Source: Pseudoprimorskyibacter insulae
GTDB taxonomy: Bacteria > Pseudomonadota > Alphaproteobacteria > Rhodobacterales > Rhodobacteraceae
Reading direction: 5' to 3'
NCBI RefSeq assembly: GCF_900302505.1
Contig: NZ_OMOJ01000004.1
Coordinates: 275,708 to 339,707 of the forward strand
DNA: 64,000 nt
Below the pieces are notes generated by a model. That model searched no databases. It saw nothing but the letters and a program-made list of their open reading frames with translations, and was not told the origin of the DNA. Positions 7,875 through 16,374 of this stretch are shown in pieces (position 1 is the stretch's first letter; every line of letters begins with the position of its first letter). The translations under genes and the position numbers were made by a program.

Positions 7875-9569
7875 TCAGCTATGCTCTTCCTCGGCTGTGG
7901 CGGCCAGCGCCCGGTTGTAGGCCTTGAGCGCATCGACATGGAAAAGCGCGCCCTGTAGCCGGGGCGCGTTTTCTTTTTCGTCCATAGTGACGACCGGCAA
8001 GAAGGCCACGCCCGATTTGTCAAAGCGCGGCAGGGCCGTTTCCAAGGTGGCGTTGGCTTGCAAATACAGGCCCTGTTCGATCATTTGCAGACAGGTCGCC
8101 TCATCCGCGGCGCCGTCATCGGTTGGGCCGCGCATCACGCCCTGTACCCGGAACATCGCAAGCAGATAGGCCTGCGGCCCGGCGGCCAAATGAACGTTGC
8201 GCCGTTCCAGTTGCGACAAGAAGAACGACCGATCCACAAAGCGCGACGCCAGCGCGGTGGACATCGACACCGACACCATCACCGCAAGCCCCGTCTGCCA
8301 GTCGCCCGTCAGTTCGAACACGATCAAGGTGGTTGAGATGGGCGCACCCAGAACTGCTGCCGCCACCGCGCCCATGCCCGCCAGCGCATAGAGCGTGAAA
8401 GCCCCCGATTGTTCGGGGAACAGACCGGTTGCAATCAGGCCAAAAGACAGGCCAGTCAAAGCGCCGATCATCAGCGACGGGGAAAAGATGCCGCCCCCCA
8501 TGCGCCCCGCCATGGTGACGGCCACGGCAATCACCTTGAGGATGGCAAAGATGATCGCCTCATGCAGCAGCAGGCTGCCGGTCAGCGCAAGCGAGGTCGT
8601 CTCATACCCGACGCCGATGATATGCGGATAGAAGATTGCCAAGGCCCCAAGCACCGCGCCCGCCACCGCAGGCCGCGCCCAGCGGGGCAATTTCAGCCGG
8701 GCCTGAAGGCGGCTTTCGAAATCATCGGCCCAGAAGATGGCGCGGATCATCAAAACCGCCACCGCACCGCAGACCAAACCCAGCAGCAGGAAGGCCGGAA
8801 GCTCTAAGTAGAACTCCAGCGTGCTGGTGCCGGGCAGCACAAACTCGGTCACATCGCCAAAGGCCAAACGGTTGATCACCGTCCCAGCGGCCGAGGCGAT
8901 GACGATGGGCGCAAAGGCGTGCAGGGCGAAGTGGCGCAAGATCACTTCAAGCGCGAACAAGGCCCCGGCGATGGGCGCGTTGAACGACGCACTGACCGCC
9001 GCCGCCACGGCGCAGCCCAGCAGATCGCGGCCCGTGATGCCATCGGCACGGATCAAGTTGCTGATCCAGCTGGACATCATCGCCGCCATCAGAACCACTG
9101 GCCCTTCGCGCCCTGTAGACCCGCCTGTAGACAGCGTGATCCAATGCGCAAAGGTTGAGGCGATGCCGGCCTTTTTCTCGACTCGGCCATCGTTCAGAGC
9201 CGCGCCTTCGATCACATCCGCCACCGCGCGGACCCGGCCATCGGGCGTGGCATAGTGCAGGATCAACCCAACCGTCACCCCGCCCGCCATTGGGATCAGC
9301 ATCACCCAGTACCACGGCAGCGTTTCGGCAAAGCTGTGCAGCGTGTTCACATCGGGCGTCCGATAGAGCAGCGTTTGCAGCCAGTTGATCGCCAGACGGA
9401 ACACCACCGCCGCAAAACCGGCGGCAACCCCGATCAGCAAAGCGATAAACCAGAACTGCGCCTGACTGGGCCCTTTGTGGCGCAGCAGATCCCAGCCTTG
9501 GGAAAACACCTCGCCCATTTCGCGCATCTGCCGCGTCAACGGCCGCGTGGGTCGGGGGGTGTCTATCAT
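7875..9569 (-). CDS. CLC-type chloride channel/antiporter
   Basis: A 564-residue inner-membrane protein of the CLC family with about ten or more hydrophobic segments between residues 45 and 430. The selectivity signatures are present: GSTGREGP with the gating glutamate, and GGGIFSPSL. It would exchange or conduct chloride. The C-terminal 110 residues are a cytoplasmic extension, with pieces resembling a degenerate CBS pair (VQGVMRG..., LPVVTMDE, LQGALFHVDAL) rather than a clear one. The ATG at 9569 follows AGGAAG; the upstream in-frame ATG at 9602 adds 11 polar residues. It is divergent from the dehydrogenase gene at 9642, so the 72 bases between hold both promoters. Confidence 0.92.
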   Translation of the reverse strand: MIDTPRPTRPLTRQMREMGEVFSQGWDLLRHKGPSQAQFWFIALLIGVAAGFAAVVFRLAINWLQTLLYRTPDVNTLHSFAETLPWYWVMLIPMAGGVTVGLILHYATPDGRVRAVADVIEGAALNDGRVEKKAGIASTFAHWITLSTGGSTGREGPVVLMAAMMSSWISNLIRADGITGRDLLGCAVAAAVSASFNAPIAGALFALEVILRHFALHAFAPIVIASAAGTVINRLAFGDVTEFVLPGTSTLEFYLELPAFLLLGLVCGAVAVLMIRAIFWADDFESRLQARLKLPRWARPAVAGAVLGALAIFYPHIIGVGYETTSLALTGSLLLHEAIIFAILKVIAVAVTMAGRMGGGIFSPSLMIGALTGLSFGLIATGLFPEQSGAFTLYALAGMGAVAAAVLGAPISTTLIVFELTGDWQTGLAVMVSVSMSTALASRFVDRSFFLSQLERRNVHLAAGPQAYLLAMFRVQGVMRGPTDDGAADEATCLQMIEQGLYLQANATLETALPRFDKSGVAFLPVVTMDEKENAPRLQGALFHVDALKAYNRALAATAEEEHS

Positions 9570-9641
9570 TGCCTGCGCTTCCTGCTTTTCGCCCGCCCCC
9601 ACCGGGCGTATGGTCGCCCGAAATTTGAAAGGATGGGTTCC

Positions 9642-11018
9642 ATGTCTATTCCAGCCGCCATTGAGGCCTTAACTTCCTTGTTAGGACAACGGCTCAGCCT
9701 GTCCAAGTCCGACTTGGCCCTGCATGGCCGATCCGAGTCCTATTTTCCCGAAACGCTGCCCGATGCGGTGGCCTATCCCGAAACGACGCAAGAAGTATCA
9801 GAGCTGGTCAAGATCTGCGCGGCGCAGGATTGCCCGGTGATCGGCTGGGGCGCCGGCACCTCGCTGGAAGGGCATGGGCTGGCGGTGCGCGGCGGCGTGG
9901 TGGTTGATTTCACTCGCATGGATAAGGTGCTGGGGATCCGGCCCGAGGATCAGGACGTCACCGTGCAACCCGGCATCACCCGCGAGGCCCTGAATACAGA
10001 GCTGCGTGCAACCGGCCTGTTCTTTCCGGTCGATCCCGGCGCAAACGCCACCATCGGCGGCATGGCCGCCACCCGCGCCAGCGGCACCACCGCCGTACGC
10101 TACGGCACGATGCGCGACAACGTTCTGGGGCTCGAGGCGGTCTTGGCCGATGGCACGATCATCAACACCGGCACCCGCGCCCGCAAATCTGCGGCGGGCT
10201 ATGACCTGACAGCGCTGCTGGTCGGCTCCGAAGGCACGCTTGCGTTAATCACCGCCCTGACCCTGCGCCTGCATGGCCAGCCCGAGGCGGTATCGTCCGG
10301 CGTCTGTGCCTTTGACCGGATCGAGGATGCGGTCAGCGCTGTTCAGGAAACCATCCAGATGGGCATTCCCATGGCCCGGATCGAGTTTGTTGACGCCGCC
10401 ACCGCTGTGGCCTTCAACGCCTATGCCGATGCGACCCTGCCCGAATGCCCGCATCTGATGATCGAGTTTCAGGGCTCGGAGGCCGGGGTCGCCGAACAAT
10501 CCGAACGCTTCGGGGAAATCGTGGCGGACCACGGCGGCAAGGGCTTTGCCTGGTCCACCAAGGAAGAGGACCGCCGCAAGCTTTGGGCGATGCGGCACAA
10601 CGGATACTACGCGATCCTTGCGTCTCGTCCCGGCTGCAAGGCCGTGGTCACCGACATATGCGTTCCGATCTCCCGGCTGGCCGAGGCGGTTGAGGCCACC
10701 ATCGCCGATATCGACGCAAGCCCGATCCCCGGCCCGATCCTTGGCCATGTGGGCGATGGAAATTTCCACGCGATCCTGATGGTTGACCCCGACAGCCCCG
10801 ATGAGCTGGCCGAGGCCAAGCGCCTGTCGCACGTCATGGTGGAACGGGCGCTGGACCTAGGCGGTACCGCCACGGGCGAACATGGCGTCGGCATGGGCAA
10901 GCTGGACTACATGCCGCGCGAACATGGGGCGGCGTGGCAGGTCATGGGCGCGCTGAAATCCGCGATGGACCCCAAAAACATCCTTAACCCCGGCAAAATG
11001 GTCCCGCAGGGCAACTAA
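9642..11018 (+). CDS. FAD-linked D-lactate/glycolate-type dehydrogenase
   Basis: A 458-residue flavoprotein of the FAD_binding_4 plus FAD-oxidase C family (GlcD / DLD type). The N-terminal FAD domain shows VIGWGAGTSLEGHG and VDPGANATIGGMAATRASG. The C-terminal cap shows GHVGDGNFHAILMV, with the metal-binding His pair, and the family ending GEHGVGMGKLDYM...DPKNILNPGKM. Such enzymes oxidise D-lactate or similar 2-hydroxyacids and pass electrons to cytochrome c or quinone. Glycolate oxidase subunit GlcD is less likely because glcE and glcF are not adjacent. ATG at 9642 is nine bases after AAAGGA; the ATG at 9633 is too close. It overlaps the convergent TetR gene by four bases. Confidence 0.88.
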   Translation: MSIPAAIEALTSLLGQRLSLSKSDLALHGRSESYFPETLPDAVAYPETTQEVSELVKICAAQDCPVIGWGAGTSLEGHGLAVRGGVVVDFTRMDKVLGIRPEDQDVTVQPGITREALNTELRATGLFFPVDPGANATIGGMAATRASGTTAVRYGTMRDNVLGLEAVLADGTIINTGTRARKSAAGYDLTALLVGSEGTLALITALTLRLHGQPEAVSSGVCAFDRIEDAVSAVQETIQMGIPMARIEFVDAATAVAFNAYADATLPECPHLMIEFQGSEAGVAEQSERFGEIVADHGGKGFAWSTKEEDRRKLWAMRHNGYYAILASRPGCKAVVTDICVPISRLAEAVEATIADIDASPIPGPILGHVGDGNFHAILMVDPDSPDELAEAKRLSHVMVERALDLGGTATGEHGVGMGKLDYMPREHGAAWQVMGALKSAMDPKNILNPGKMVPQGN

Positions 11019-11614
11019 GCCCCGCTGCACAGCAGGCGGAACCGATCCAAGGCCAACGTAGCGCGCTGGTCGATCTGGGCTTGAGTCGGCTGCGGCAGCA
11101 CGCCAATGGCGCGACGGATCTGCTGATCCCCGACCAACAGTTCGACCAATAGCGCGGCGGCCTCAGCGCCGGTCAGCGGCGCGATGTCGATTTCGGTCTG
11201 CCGTTCCATCAAGGTTTGGACACGCGGCAGGACCGAGTCGCGGCCCGATAGCGCAAGTACCTTTCCTAGCGTGCCGCTGGCATCCGCCGCCGCGGCACGA
11301 TTCAAGGCAATCGCCCGATCGCTCAGCAGCAGTTCGAGCAGCTTAGGCGCCAACGCCCCAAGCGCCTCATTCGCCCCGTCCGCAGCGTCCAGAACCTGTT
11401 CCAGATAGTCGCTGACCTGCTGCGCGTTGTGTTCGATAAGCGACTGAAAAAGCCCCGCTTTATCCCCGTACCAACGATACAGCGTTTCATTTGACGCCTT
11501 GGCCCGCTTGGCCACCGCCAGCATCGACAGCCCCAGGTACCCTTTCTCGGCCAAGACCGCATAGGCGGCCTCTGCGATCTGGTCGTGCCGTTTCTCTTTC
11601 GCTTTGGTTTTCAT
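11015..11614 (-). CDS. TetR family transcriptional regulator
   Basis: A 199-residue repressor-type protein with an N-terminal TetR helix-turn-helix (about residues 8-55: RHDQIAEAAYAVLAEKGYLGLSM followed by VAKRAKASNETLYRWYGDK) and a helical ligand domain. The start ATG at 11614 gives MKTKAKEKRHDQ; an upstream in-frame ATG at 11653 lies within the promoter/operator. It is divergent from the two-gene membrane operon at 11698-12566, and the intergenic region holds dyad repeats built on GTAC, so it most likely represses that operon and itself. The ligand is unknown. Its stop overlaps the dehydrogenase stop. Confidence 0.88.
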   Translation of the reverse strand: MKTKAKEKRHDQIAEAAYAVLAEKGYLGLSMLAVAKRAKASNETLYRWYGDKAGLFQSLIEHNAQQVSDYLEQVLDAADGANEALGALAPKLLELLLSDRAIALNRAAAADASGTLGKVLALSGRDSVLPRVQTLMERQTEIDIAPLTGAEAAALLVELLVGDQQIRRAIGVLPQPTQAQIDQRATLALDRFRLLCSGA

Positions 11615-11641
11615 TTCGTCTCCGATCTGGGTTGACAATAT

Positions 11642-11677
11642 CCGTACATACAATTACGCCTACTGTACATACGTACA
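11642..11677. promoter_or_regulatory. Probable TetR operator and divergent promoter
   Basis: Between the TetR start (11614) and the membrane operon (11698) lies TGTACATACGTACA at 11664-11677, with perfect 5-base arms TGTAC/GTACA. A related half site CCGTACATAC sits at 11642-11651. A TTGACA hexamer at 11632-11637 precedes them on the plus strand. The spacing and symmetry fit TetR-type operators. No clear -10 partner could be fixed. Confidence 0.55.
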
Positions 11678-11697
11678 CCAAATTACGGATTTAGAAA

Positions 11698-12075
11698 ATG
11701 TTCGCATCCTCCTCCTTCAAAGCCCGTCAATCCGCCCTCGCCGCGCTGATCCTGTTGCAAGGCGTGATGCTGGCCGCCTTATTCGCCGGTGTGCAGCCGC
11801 ACCCCCCCGCCGCCATCGCACCCTTTGGCATGGCCCCCTTCCTGGCGGTGTCGATCTCGGTCGCGCTGGCCGCGTACCGGCACGCCGAAACCGGGGGCAA
11901 GTCCGCCGCTGCATTGGCCGTGTTGGCCGCGATCCTCGCGCTGGTCAGCTTTGGCCCGCAGAAGTACTTTGACCCGGCCTTTGGTCAGGTGTGGCCGGCC
12001 GTCATCGGCGCACAAATCGCCTGTGTGATCATCGCGTTGAACCTGCGCCCTGCCCCCACCGCACAGGCCGCGTGA
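11698..12075 (+). CDS. Small integral membrane protein
   Basis: A 125-residue protein with about four hydrophobic segments (around residues 12-32, 44-60, 68-86 and 98-118), so probably a four-helix inner-membrane protein. I do not recognise its family. It is the first gene after the TetR operator. Its TGA stop overlaps the ATG of the next gene (TGATG), so the two are translationally coupled and likely work together. The TetR control and the DUF1772-type partner suggest a stress or solvent/metabolite-responsive membrane pair, but that is only inference. Confidence 0.75.
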   Translation: MFASSSFKARQSALAALILLQGVMLAALFAGVQPHPPAAIAPFGMAPFLAVSISVALAAYRHAETGGKSAAALAVLAAILALVSFGPQKYFDPAFGQVWPAVIGAQIACVIIALNLRPAPTAQAA

Positions 12076-12566
12076 TGCAAAAGGCGCTGATCCCAACCGC
12101 ATTGCTGGGCCTGCTTCTGACAGGTGCGATTTTCGGCTTCTTCTATGCGTGGGTCTGTTCAACCATGTGGGGGCTCGATGCCATCGACCCCCACGTGGCG
12201 ATCCAAGCGATGAACGGCATGAACGCTTCTGTCCGCAACGCGGTCTTTGCCCCGGCCTTCTTCGGCACACCCTTTGTTCTGGGATCCGTGGCGCAAATGG
12301 CCCGGAAAGAAGGACATCGCCAAGCGTCTTGGCTGTTTAACAGTGCCGCGATGATCTATCTGCTGCTGGGCGTGATGCTGACGGGATTTGCGAATGTCCC
12401 GATGAACGAAGCATTGGCTGCAACGGCCCTGCCAGACGACCCCGCCGCCGCTGCGCAAATCTGGGCCGAGTATTCCCCGCGCTGGCAGATGTTCAACATC
12501 ATCCGCACCGCGGCATCGGGCGTCAGCCTTCTGTTGGTCGGTCTGGGACTGCTAAAGCTGCGTTAA
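12075..12566 (+). CDS. DUF1772 (anthrone-oxygenase-like) membrane protein
   Basis: A 163-residue protein with four predicted membrane helices and the layout of DUF1772/anthrone oxygenase-like proteins: GAIFGFFYAWVCSTMWGLDAI near the start, a NAVFAPAFFGTPFVLG segment, and WAEYSPRWQMFNIIRTAASG before the last helix. The family is of unknown function in bacteria; fungal relatives include anthrone oxygenases. Start ATG at 12075 overlaps the stop of the preceding gene. It is convergent with recN, overlapping its stop codon by about four bases. Confidence 0.75.
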   Translation: MQKALIPTALLGLLLTGAIFGFFYAWVCSTMWGLDAIDPHVAIQAMNGMNASVRNAVFAPAFFGTPFVLGSVAQMARKEGHRQASWLFNSAAMIYLLLGVMLTGFANVPMNEALAATALPDDPAAAAQIWAEYSPRWQMFNIIRTAASGVSLLLVGLGLLKLR

Positions 12567-14221
12567 GACGGCATGAGGGCGCGCGCTGCGGCGCGGGCCT
12601 CATCCGTGACGGTATCGCCTGCCAACATACGGGCGATTTCGTCCACCCGGTCAGCCGCCGACAGCGGCACCACGGTCGAGGTGGTGATATCATCGGTGAC
12701 CGATTTCTGCACCCGCCAGTGATGCGCCCCAAGCGCCGCCACCTGCGGCGAGTGGGTGACAACCAGAACCTGCCCGCCATCGGCCAGCGCCGCCAAACGG
12801 CGGCCCACGGCATCGGCGGTGGCCCCGCCAACACCCCGGTCGATTTCGTCAAAGATCATGGTCTTTGCGGCATCGCGGCTCTGGCTCAGACAAACCTTCA
12901 GCGCCAGCAAGAACCGGCTCAGTTCCCCGCCTGAGGCGATCTTGTTCAGCGGCCCAGCCGGTGCGCCGGGGTTTGTGGCCACGGTAAAGGACACGGCGTC
13001 GCGCCCCTCTGGCCCATCGGGCGCGGTGGCGAATTCGGTGTGGAAGACGGCGCGATCCATTTTCAGCGGCGCAAGTTCGCCCATCACCGCCTTGTCCAGC
13101 GCCTTGGCAGCCGATTGGCGCTTGTCGCTTAGGTTGTTAGCGGCGGCGTTATAGGCGGCCTCAGCGGCGGTAACTACTTTGCGCAGCGCCTCAAGATCGC
13201 CTTCACCGGCATCCAACGCCGCCAGCTTGCCGCGCAGGGTTTCAGCCAAGGCAGGCAGTTCATCCGGCGCGATCTGATGCTTGCGGGCCATGCCGCGAAT
13301 GGCGAACAGCCGTTCCTCGGTCGCCTCAAGTTCACGCGGATCAAATTCCAGCGCATCAAGACAGTCTTCTACCCCAGCCACGGCATCGGCCAGTTCGTTC
13401 ATCGCCCGTTCCAGCGCGGCCAGAGGCGGATCAAGCCGCCCTTCGGCTTTGTCTGCCGCACCGTCCAGCCACCGCAGCGCATCGCCCATCGCGCCCTCGG
13501 CCCCATCCGATCCAAGCGCGGCATGGGCGCGGGAAATGTCATCGCGGATCCGCTCGGCCCCTTGCATCAGGCGGCGGCGTGCGTCCAGTTCCTGTTCCTC
13601 GCCCGGCTGCGGGTCCAGCTTGTCCAGCTCCGACACAGCGTGGCGCAGGAAATCCTCTTCGGCGCGGACCGCCTCAATCCCGGCCTCGGCATCGCGCAGG
13701 GCGCGTCGGGCGCGGCCAAGATCCAGCCAGGCGGCGCGGGCCGTATCCAGTTGCGGCTTCAGCCCGGCATAAAGATCCAGAATATCGCGATGCCCCTTCG
13801 GGTCGAGCAGCCCGCGGTCGTCATGCTGCCCGTGCAGTTCCAAAAGAACATCGCTCAGCCCGCGCAGCACTTCGCCCGAACAGCGGCGGTCATTGACCCA
13901 AGCCGTTTTGCGCCCGTCCTTGGTGTTCACCCGCCGCAGGATCAATTCATCACCGCCGGGCAACCCGGCTTCGGCCAGAACGGCATGGGCGGCATGGCCT
14001 TCGGGAAGATCAAAGACCGCCGTCACCTCGCCCTGATCGGCCCCGGCACGCACCAATTCCGCACGCCCACGCCAGCCCAGAACAAAGCCAAGCGAGTCGA
14101 GCAGGATCGACTTGCCCGCCCCGGTTTCCCCGGTCAGCACGTTCAGGCCCGGTTGGAACATCAGGTCCAACCGGTCGATGATAAGCATGTCACGAATTTC
14201 AAGCGCGCGAAGCATCGGCAC
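12563..14221 (-). CDS. recN: DNA repair protein RecN
   Basis: A 552-residue SMC-like ATPase that holds DNA ends together in double-strand break repair. The N-terminal half-ATPase has Walker A GETGAGKSILLDS near residue 30, and the Q-loop region VLLELHGQHDDRGLL. A long coiled coil covers about residues 155-370. The C-terminal half has the signature SGGELSRFLLALK, Walker B KTMIFDEIDRGVGG and a D-loop/H-loop region VTHSPQVAA. Length is typical (550-560). In alphaproteobacteria recN commonly follows bamD, as here; 32 bases separate them, so it is probably the last gene of the lpxC-bamD-recN segment. Confidence 0.95.
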   Translation of the reverse strand: MPMLRALEIRDMLIIDRLDLMFQPGLNVLTGETGAGKSILLDSLGFVLGWRGRAELVRAGADQGEVTAVFDLPEGHAAHAVLAEAGLPGGDELILRRVNTKDGRKTAWVNDRRCSGEVLRGLSDVLLELHGQHDDRGLLDPKGHRDILDLYAGLKPQLDTARAAWLDLGRARRALRDAEAGIEAVRAEEDFLRHAVSELDKLDPQPGEEQELDARRRLMQGAERIRDDISRAHAALGSDGAEGAMGDALRWLDGAADKAEGRLDPPLAALERAMNELADAVAGVEDCLDALEFDPRELEATEERLFAIRGMARKHQIAPDELPALAETLRGKLAALDAGEGDLEALRKVVTAAEAAYNAAANNLSDKRQSAAKALDKAVMGELAPLKMDRAVFHTEFATAPDGPEGRDAVSFTVATNPGAPAGPLNKIASGGELSRFLLALKVCLSQSRDAAKTMIFDEIDRGVGGATADAVGRRLAALADGGQVLVVTHSPQVAALGAHHWRVQKSVTDDITTSTVVPLSAADRVDEIARMLAGDTVTDEARAAARALMPS

Positions 14222-14253
14222 ACCTCAGACGGGTAGGTTGGCCCCCACCTCTG

Positions 14254-15111
14254 TTACAGCCATTTACCTTTGACCATCTGGCGATAGACCTGACGCAACC
14301 AGCTGTCGCCCGCGGCTTCAAGCTCGAGCCCGCGACCCGTCAGCAGCTTATAGCTGTCTTCGTACCATTCGGTGGATTGGTAGTTATAGCCAAGGATCGC
14401 ACCGGCAGTCTGCGCCTCATCGGTCAGGCCAAGCGATAGATAGGCCTCAACCAAGCGGTGCAGCGCTTCGGCGGTGTGGGTGGTTGTCTGGAAATCTTCG
14501 ACCACAGACCGGAACCGGTTGATCGCCGCGCCGTAATGTTCGCGGCGCAGATAGTAGCGGCCGATTTCCATTTCCTTGCCCGCAAGGTGATCAAACGCCA
14601 GATCGAATTTCAGCACCGAGGACCGGGCATAATCGCTATCGGGATAGCGTTCGATCACGGCGCGAAGGGCTTGCAGCGCCTGGAAGGTCAGGCCTTGGTC
14701 GCGGCCCACTTCTTCGATCTGGTCATAGTAGGACAGCGCCAGCAGGTATTGCGCATAGGCCGCATCGTCATCGGCAGGGTAGAAGTCAATGTATCGCTGC
14801 GCGGCTGACCGGCTGTTTTCATAGTCGCGGTCCTGATGGAACGCATAGGCCTGCATGATCAGCGCACGCTTGGCCCAGTCCGAATAGGGATACAGCCGTT
14901 CGATTTCTGAGAAGAAATAGGCAGCCTTTTCAGGCTTGCTGCGGTTCAGTTCAAATTCGCCGCGGCCAAAGATCTGCTCGGCGGTGAAGTTTTCGATCGG
15001 CACACCGCCGGGCCCGAACCCTTCCCGCTCAACATCGAGACCACACCCGGCCAATGCGACCGAGAGCAGCAACGCCCCAAGACCCATGCTACGCGACGAA
15101 ACGCCTGCCAT
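14254..15111 (-). CDS. bamD: Outer-membrane assembly lipoprotein BamD
   Basis: A 285-residue lipoprotein of the BAM complex that inserts beta-barrel proteins in the outer membrane. The signal peptide (about 22 residues) ends in the lipobox LAGC, so Cys23 would be lipidated. The mature protein has the TPR array of BamD (FTAEQIFGRGEFELNRSKPEKAAYFF..., YPYSDWAKRALIMQAYA, YPADDDAAYAQYLLALSYYDQI). Length is in the usual range. It lies between lpxC (116 bases upstream) and recN (32 bases downstream) on the same strand, a conserved alphaproteobacterial arrangement. Confidence 0.95.
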   Translation of the reverse strand: MAGVSSRSMGLGALLLSVALAGCGLDVEREGFGPGGVPIENFTAEQIFGRGEFELNRSKPEKAAYFFSEIERLYPYSDWAKRALIMQAYAFHQDRDYENSRSAAQRYIDFYPADDDAAYAQYLLALSYYDQIEEVGRDQGLTFQALQALRAVIERYPDSDYARSSVLKFDLAFDHLAGKEMEIGRYYLRREHYGAAINRFRSVVEDFQTTTHTAEALHRLVEAYLSLGLTDEAQTAGAILGYNYQSTEWYEDSYKLLTGRGLELEAAGDSWLRQVYRQMVKGKWL

Positions 15112-15227
15112 TGGTGCTCACCCTCATTCCTTCAAACGGGAGGCAACCCCACCCCGCCCATTGCAATGGTCCTAGCACATAAAATTCCGAGGCAAAACGC
15201 TTTAACGACGTCCTTGCGATGTCTCGC

Positions 15228-16193
15228 TTAGGCGACCTTCGGGATCTCATCGCGTGTAACGCCCACACCCGGCAGTTTTGCGGCCAGATCAGCATCACAT
15301 TCGATCATGCGGAAGGCGTCGGGCGTGGCGAACAGGGTTCGCAGCAGGCTGTTGGTGACAGCATGCCCCGCGCGGTTGCCTTCATAAAGACCAAGGATCG
15401 GCGCACCAGCCAGCGACAAATCCCCAAGCGCATCCAGCATCTTATGGCGGACCGGTTCATCAATGTGGCGCAGGCCGCCGGGGCTGACGACGCAGCCCTT
15501 GTCGAACACAACCGCGTTTTCGCCCGGCACACCGCCAAGGGCCAAGCCGTTGGCCTGCATCATGTCGACGTCGGCCTGCATGCAGAAGGTGCGGCTATCG
15601 CACAGATCACGGACAAAGCTGCCGTTGGCCAGGTTCAGGCGGCGCTGTTGCTGGCCAATCGCGGCATCGTCAAAGTCGATGCTAAAGGCCATTTCAACGC
15701 CCTTGGCCGGGCTTAGGCGGGCCCAAGCATCGCCTTTGCGGAATTCCACGGGCTTCAGGATTTCGAAGGCACGCACGGGGCTGGCCAGCTGGCGCAGGCC
15801 GACCTTCAGAATGCCTTCGACAAATTTCACCGAACTGCCATCAAGGATAGGAACTTCGGGGCCGTCGATTTCGATCAGGGCGTTGTTCACACCGCAGCCT
15901 GCCAAAGCGGCCATCAGATGTTCAACCGTTGCCACAGACGCGCCTGCGCGGTTCACCAATTTGGTGCACAGCGGGGTCTGTTCGACGATGTCCCAACGGG
16001 CGGGGATCAGCGTATCGCCAAGGCGAATATCGGTGCGCTTGAACCAAATGCCATGTTCCGCCCCAGCCGGGTGAATCACCAAGCGAGCCGGTTTGCCTTG
16101 ATGCAAGCCGATGCCTTCAAACACCAACGCCGTTCTCAGAGTTGTCTGCACGCGATTATCCCCAAACAGGCAGATCTGTCCTGCCCCATACAT
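15228..16193 (-). CDS. lpxC: UDP-3-O-acyl-N-acetylglucosamine deacetylase LpxC
   Basis: The zinc deacetylase for the committed step of lipid A synthesis, up to 321 residues. Visible motifs are VEHLMAALAGCGVNNAL with zinc His and catalytic Glu, the substrate loop LDGSSVKFVEGI, HKMLDALGDLSLAG with the second zinc ligands His and Asp, and GHAVTNSLLRTLF with the general-base His. The homologous region starts at VQTTLRTALVFEGIGLHQGKP, whose Val is encoded by GTG at 16151 with GGGG upstream. This GTG may be the true start rather than the ATG at 16193. It follows ftsZ after a terminator, so it has its own promoter in 16194-16325. Confidence 0.95.
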   Translation of the reverse strand: MYGAGQICLFGDNRVQTTLRTALVFEGIGLHQGKPARLVIHPAGAEHGIWFKRTDIRLGDTLIPARWDIVEQTPLCTKLVNRAGASVATVEHLMAALAGCGVNNALIEIDGPEVPILDGSSVKFVEGILKVGLRQLASPVRAFEILKPVEFRKGDAWARLSPAKGVEMAFSIDFDDAAIGQQQRRLNLANGSFVRDLCDSRTFCMQADVDMMQANGLALGGVPGENAVVFDKGCVVSPGGLRHIDEPVRHKMLDALGDLSLAGAPILGLYEGNRAGHAVTNSLLRTLFATPDAFRMIECDADLAAKLPGVGVTRDEIPKVA

Positions 16194-16314
16194 CCCAACT
16201 CGGATTTACCCTTTAGGAACCATTGGCCTCAAATCACTCTTTGTAACGCAGTGAAACATGGCGCCTCAGATGGTCGGCAGAGATTCGCCTACAGGCACAA
16301 GCCATTGAAATTAC

Positions 16315-16354
16315 GTCAAAAAGAAGGGGCGCCTGTCAGCCTGACAGACGCCCC
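16315..16354 (-). terminator. Intrinsic terminator of ftsZ
   Basis: Just after the ftsZ stop on the minus strand: arms at 16326-16339 and 16341-16354 pair over about 14 positions (GGGGCGCCTGTCAG with CTGACAGACGCCCC, one mismatch), followed in the direction of transcription by TTCTTTTTG. It separates ftsZ from lpxC. Confidence 0.85.
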
Positions 16355-16374
16355 ATTCAAAAAGATTTGTACGC

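Noticed and set aside
9255..9641. Long N-terminal extension of the D-lactate dehydrogenase frame
   Set aside because: It overlaps the CLC gene antisense, and the homologous start with a ribosome binding site is at 9642.
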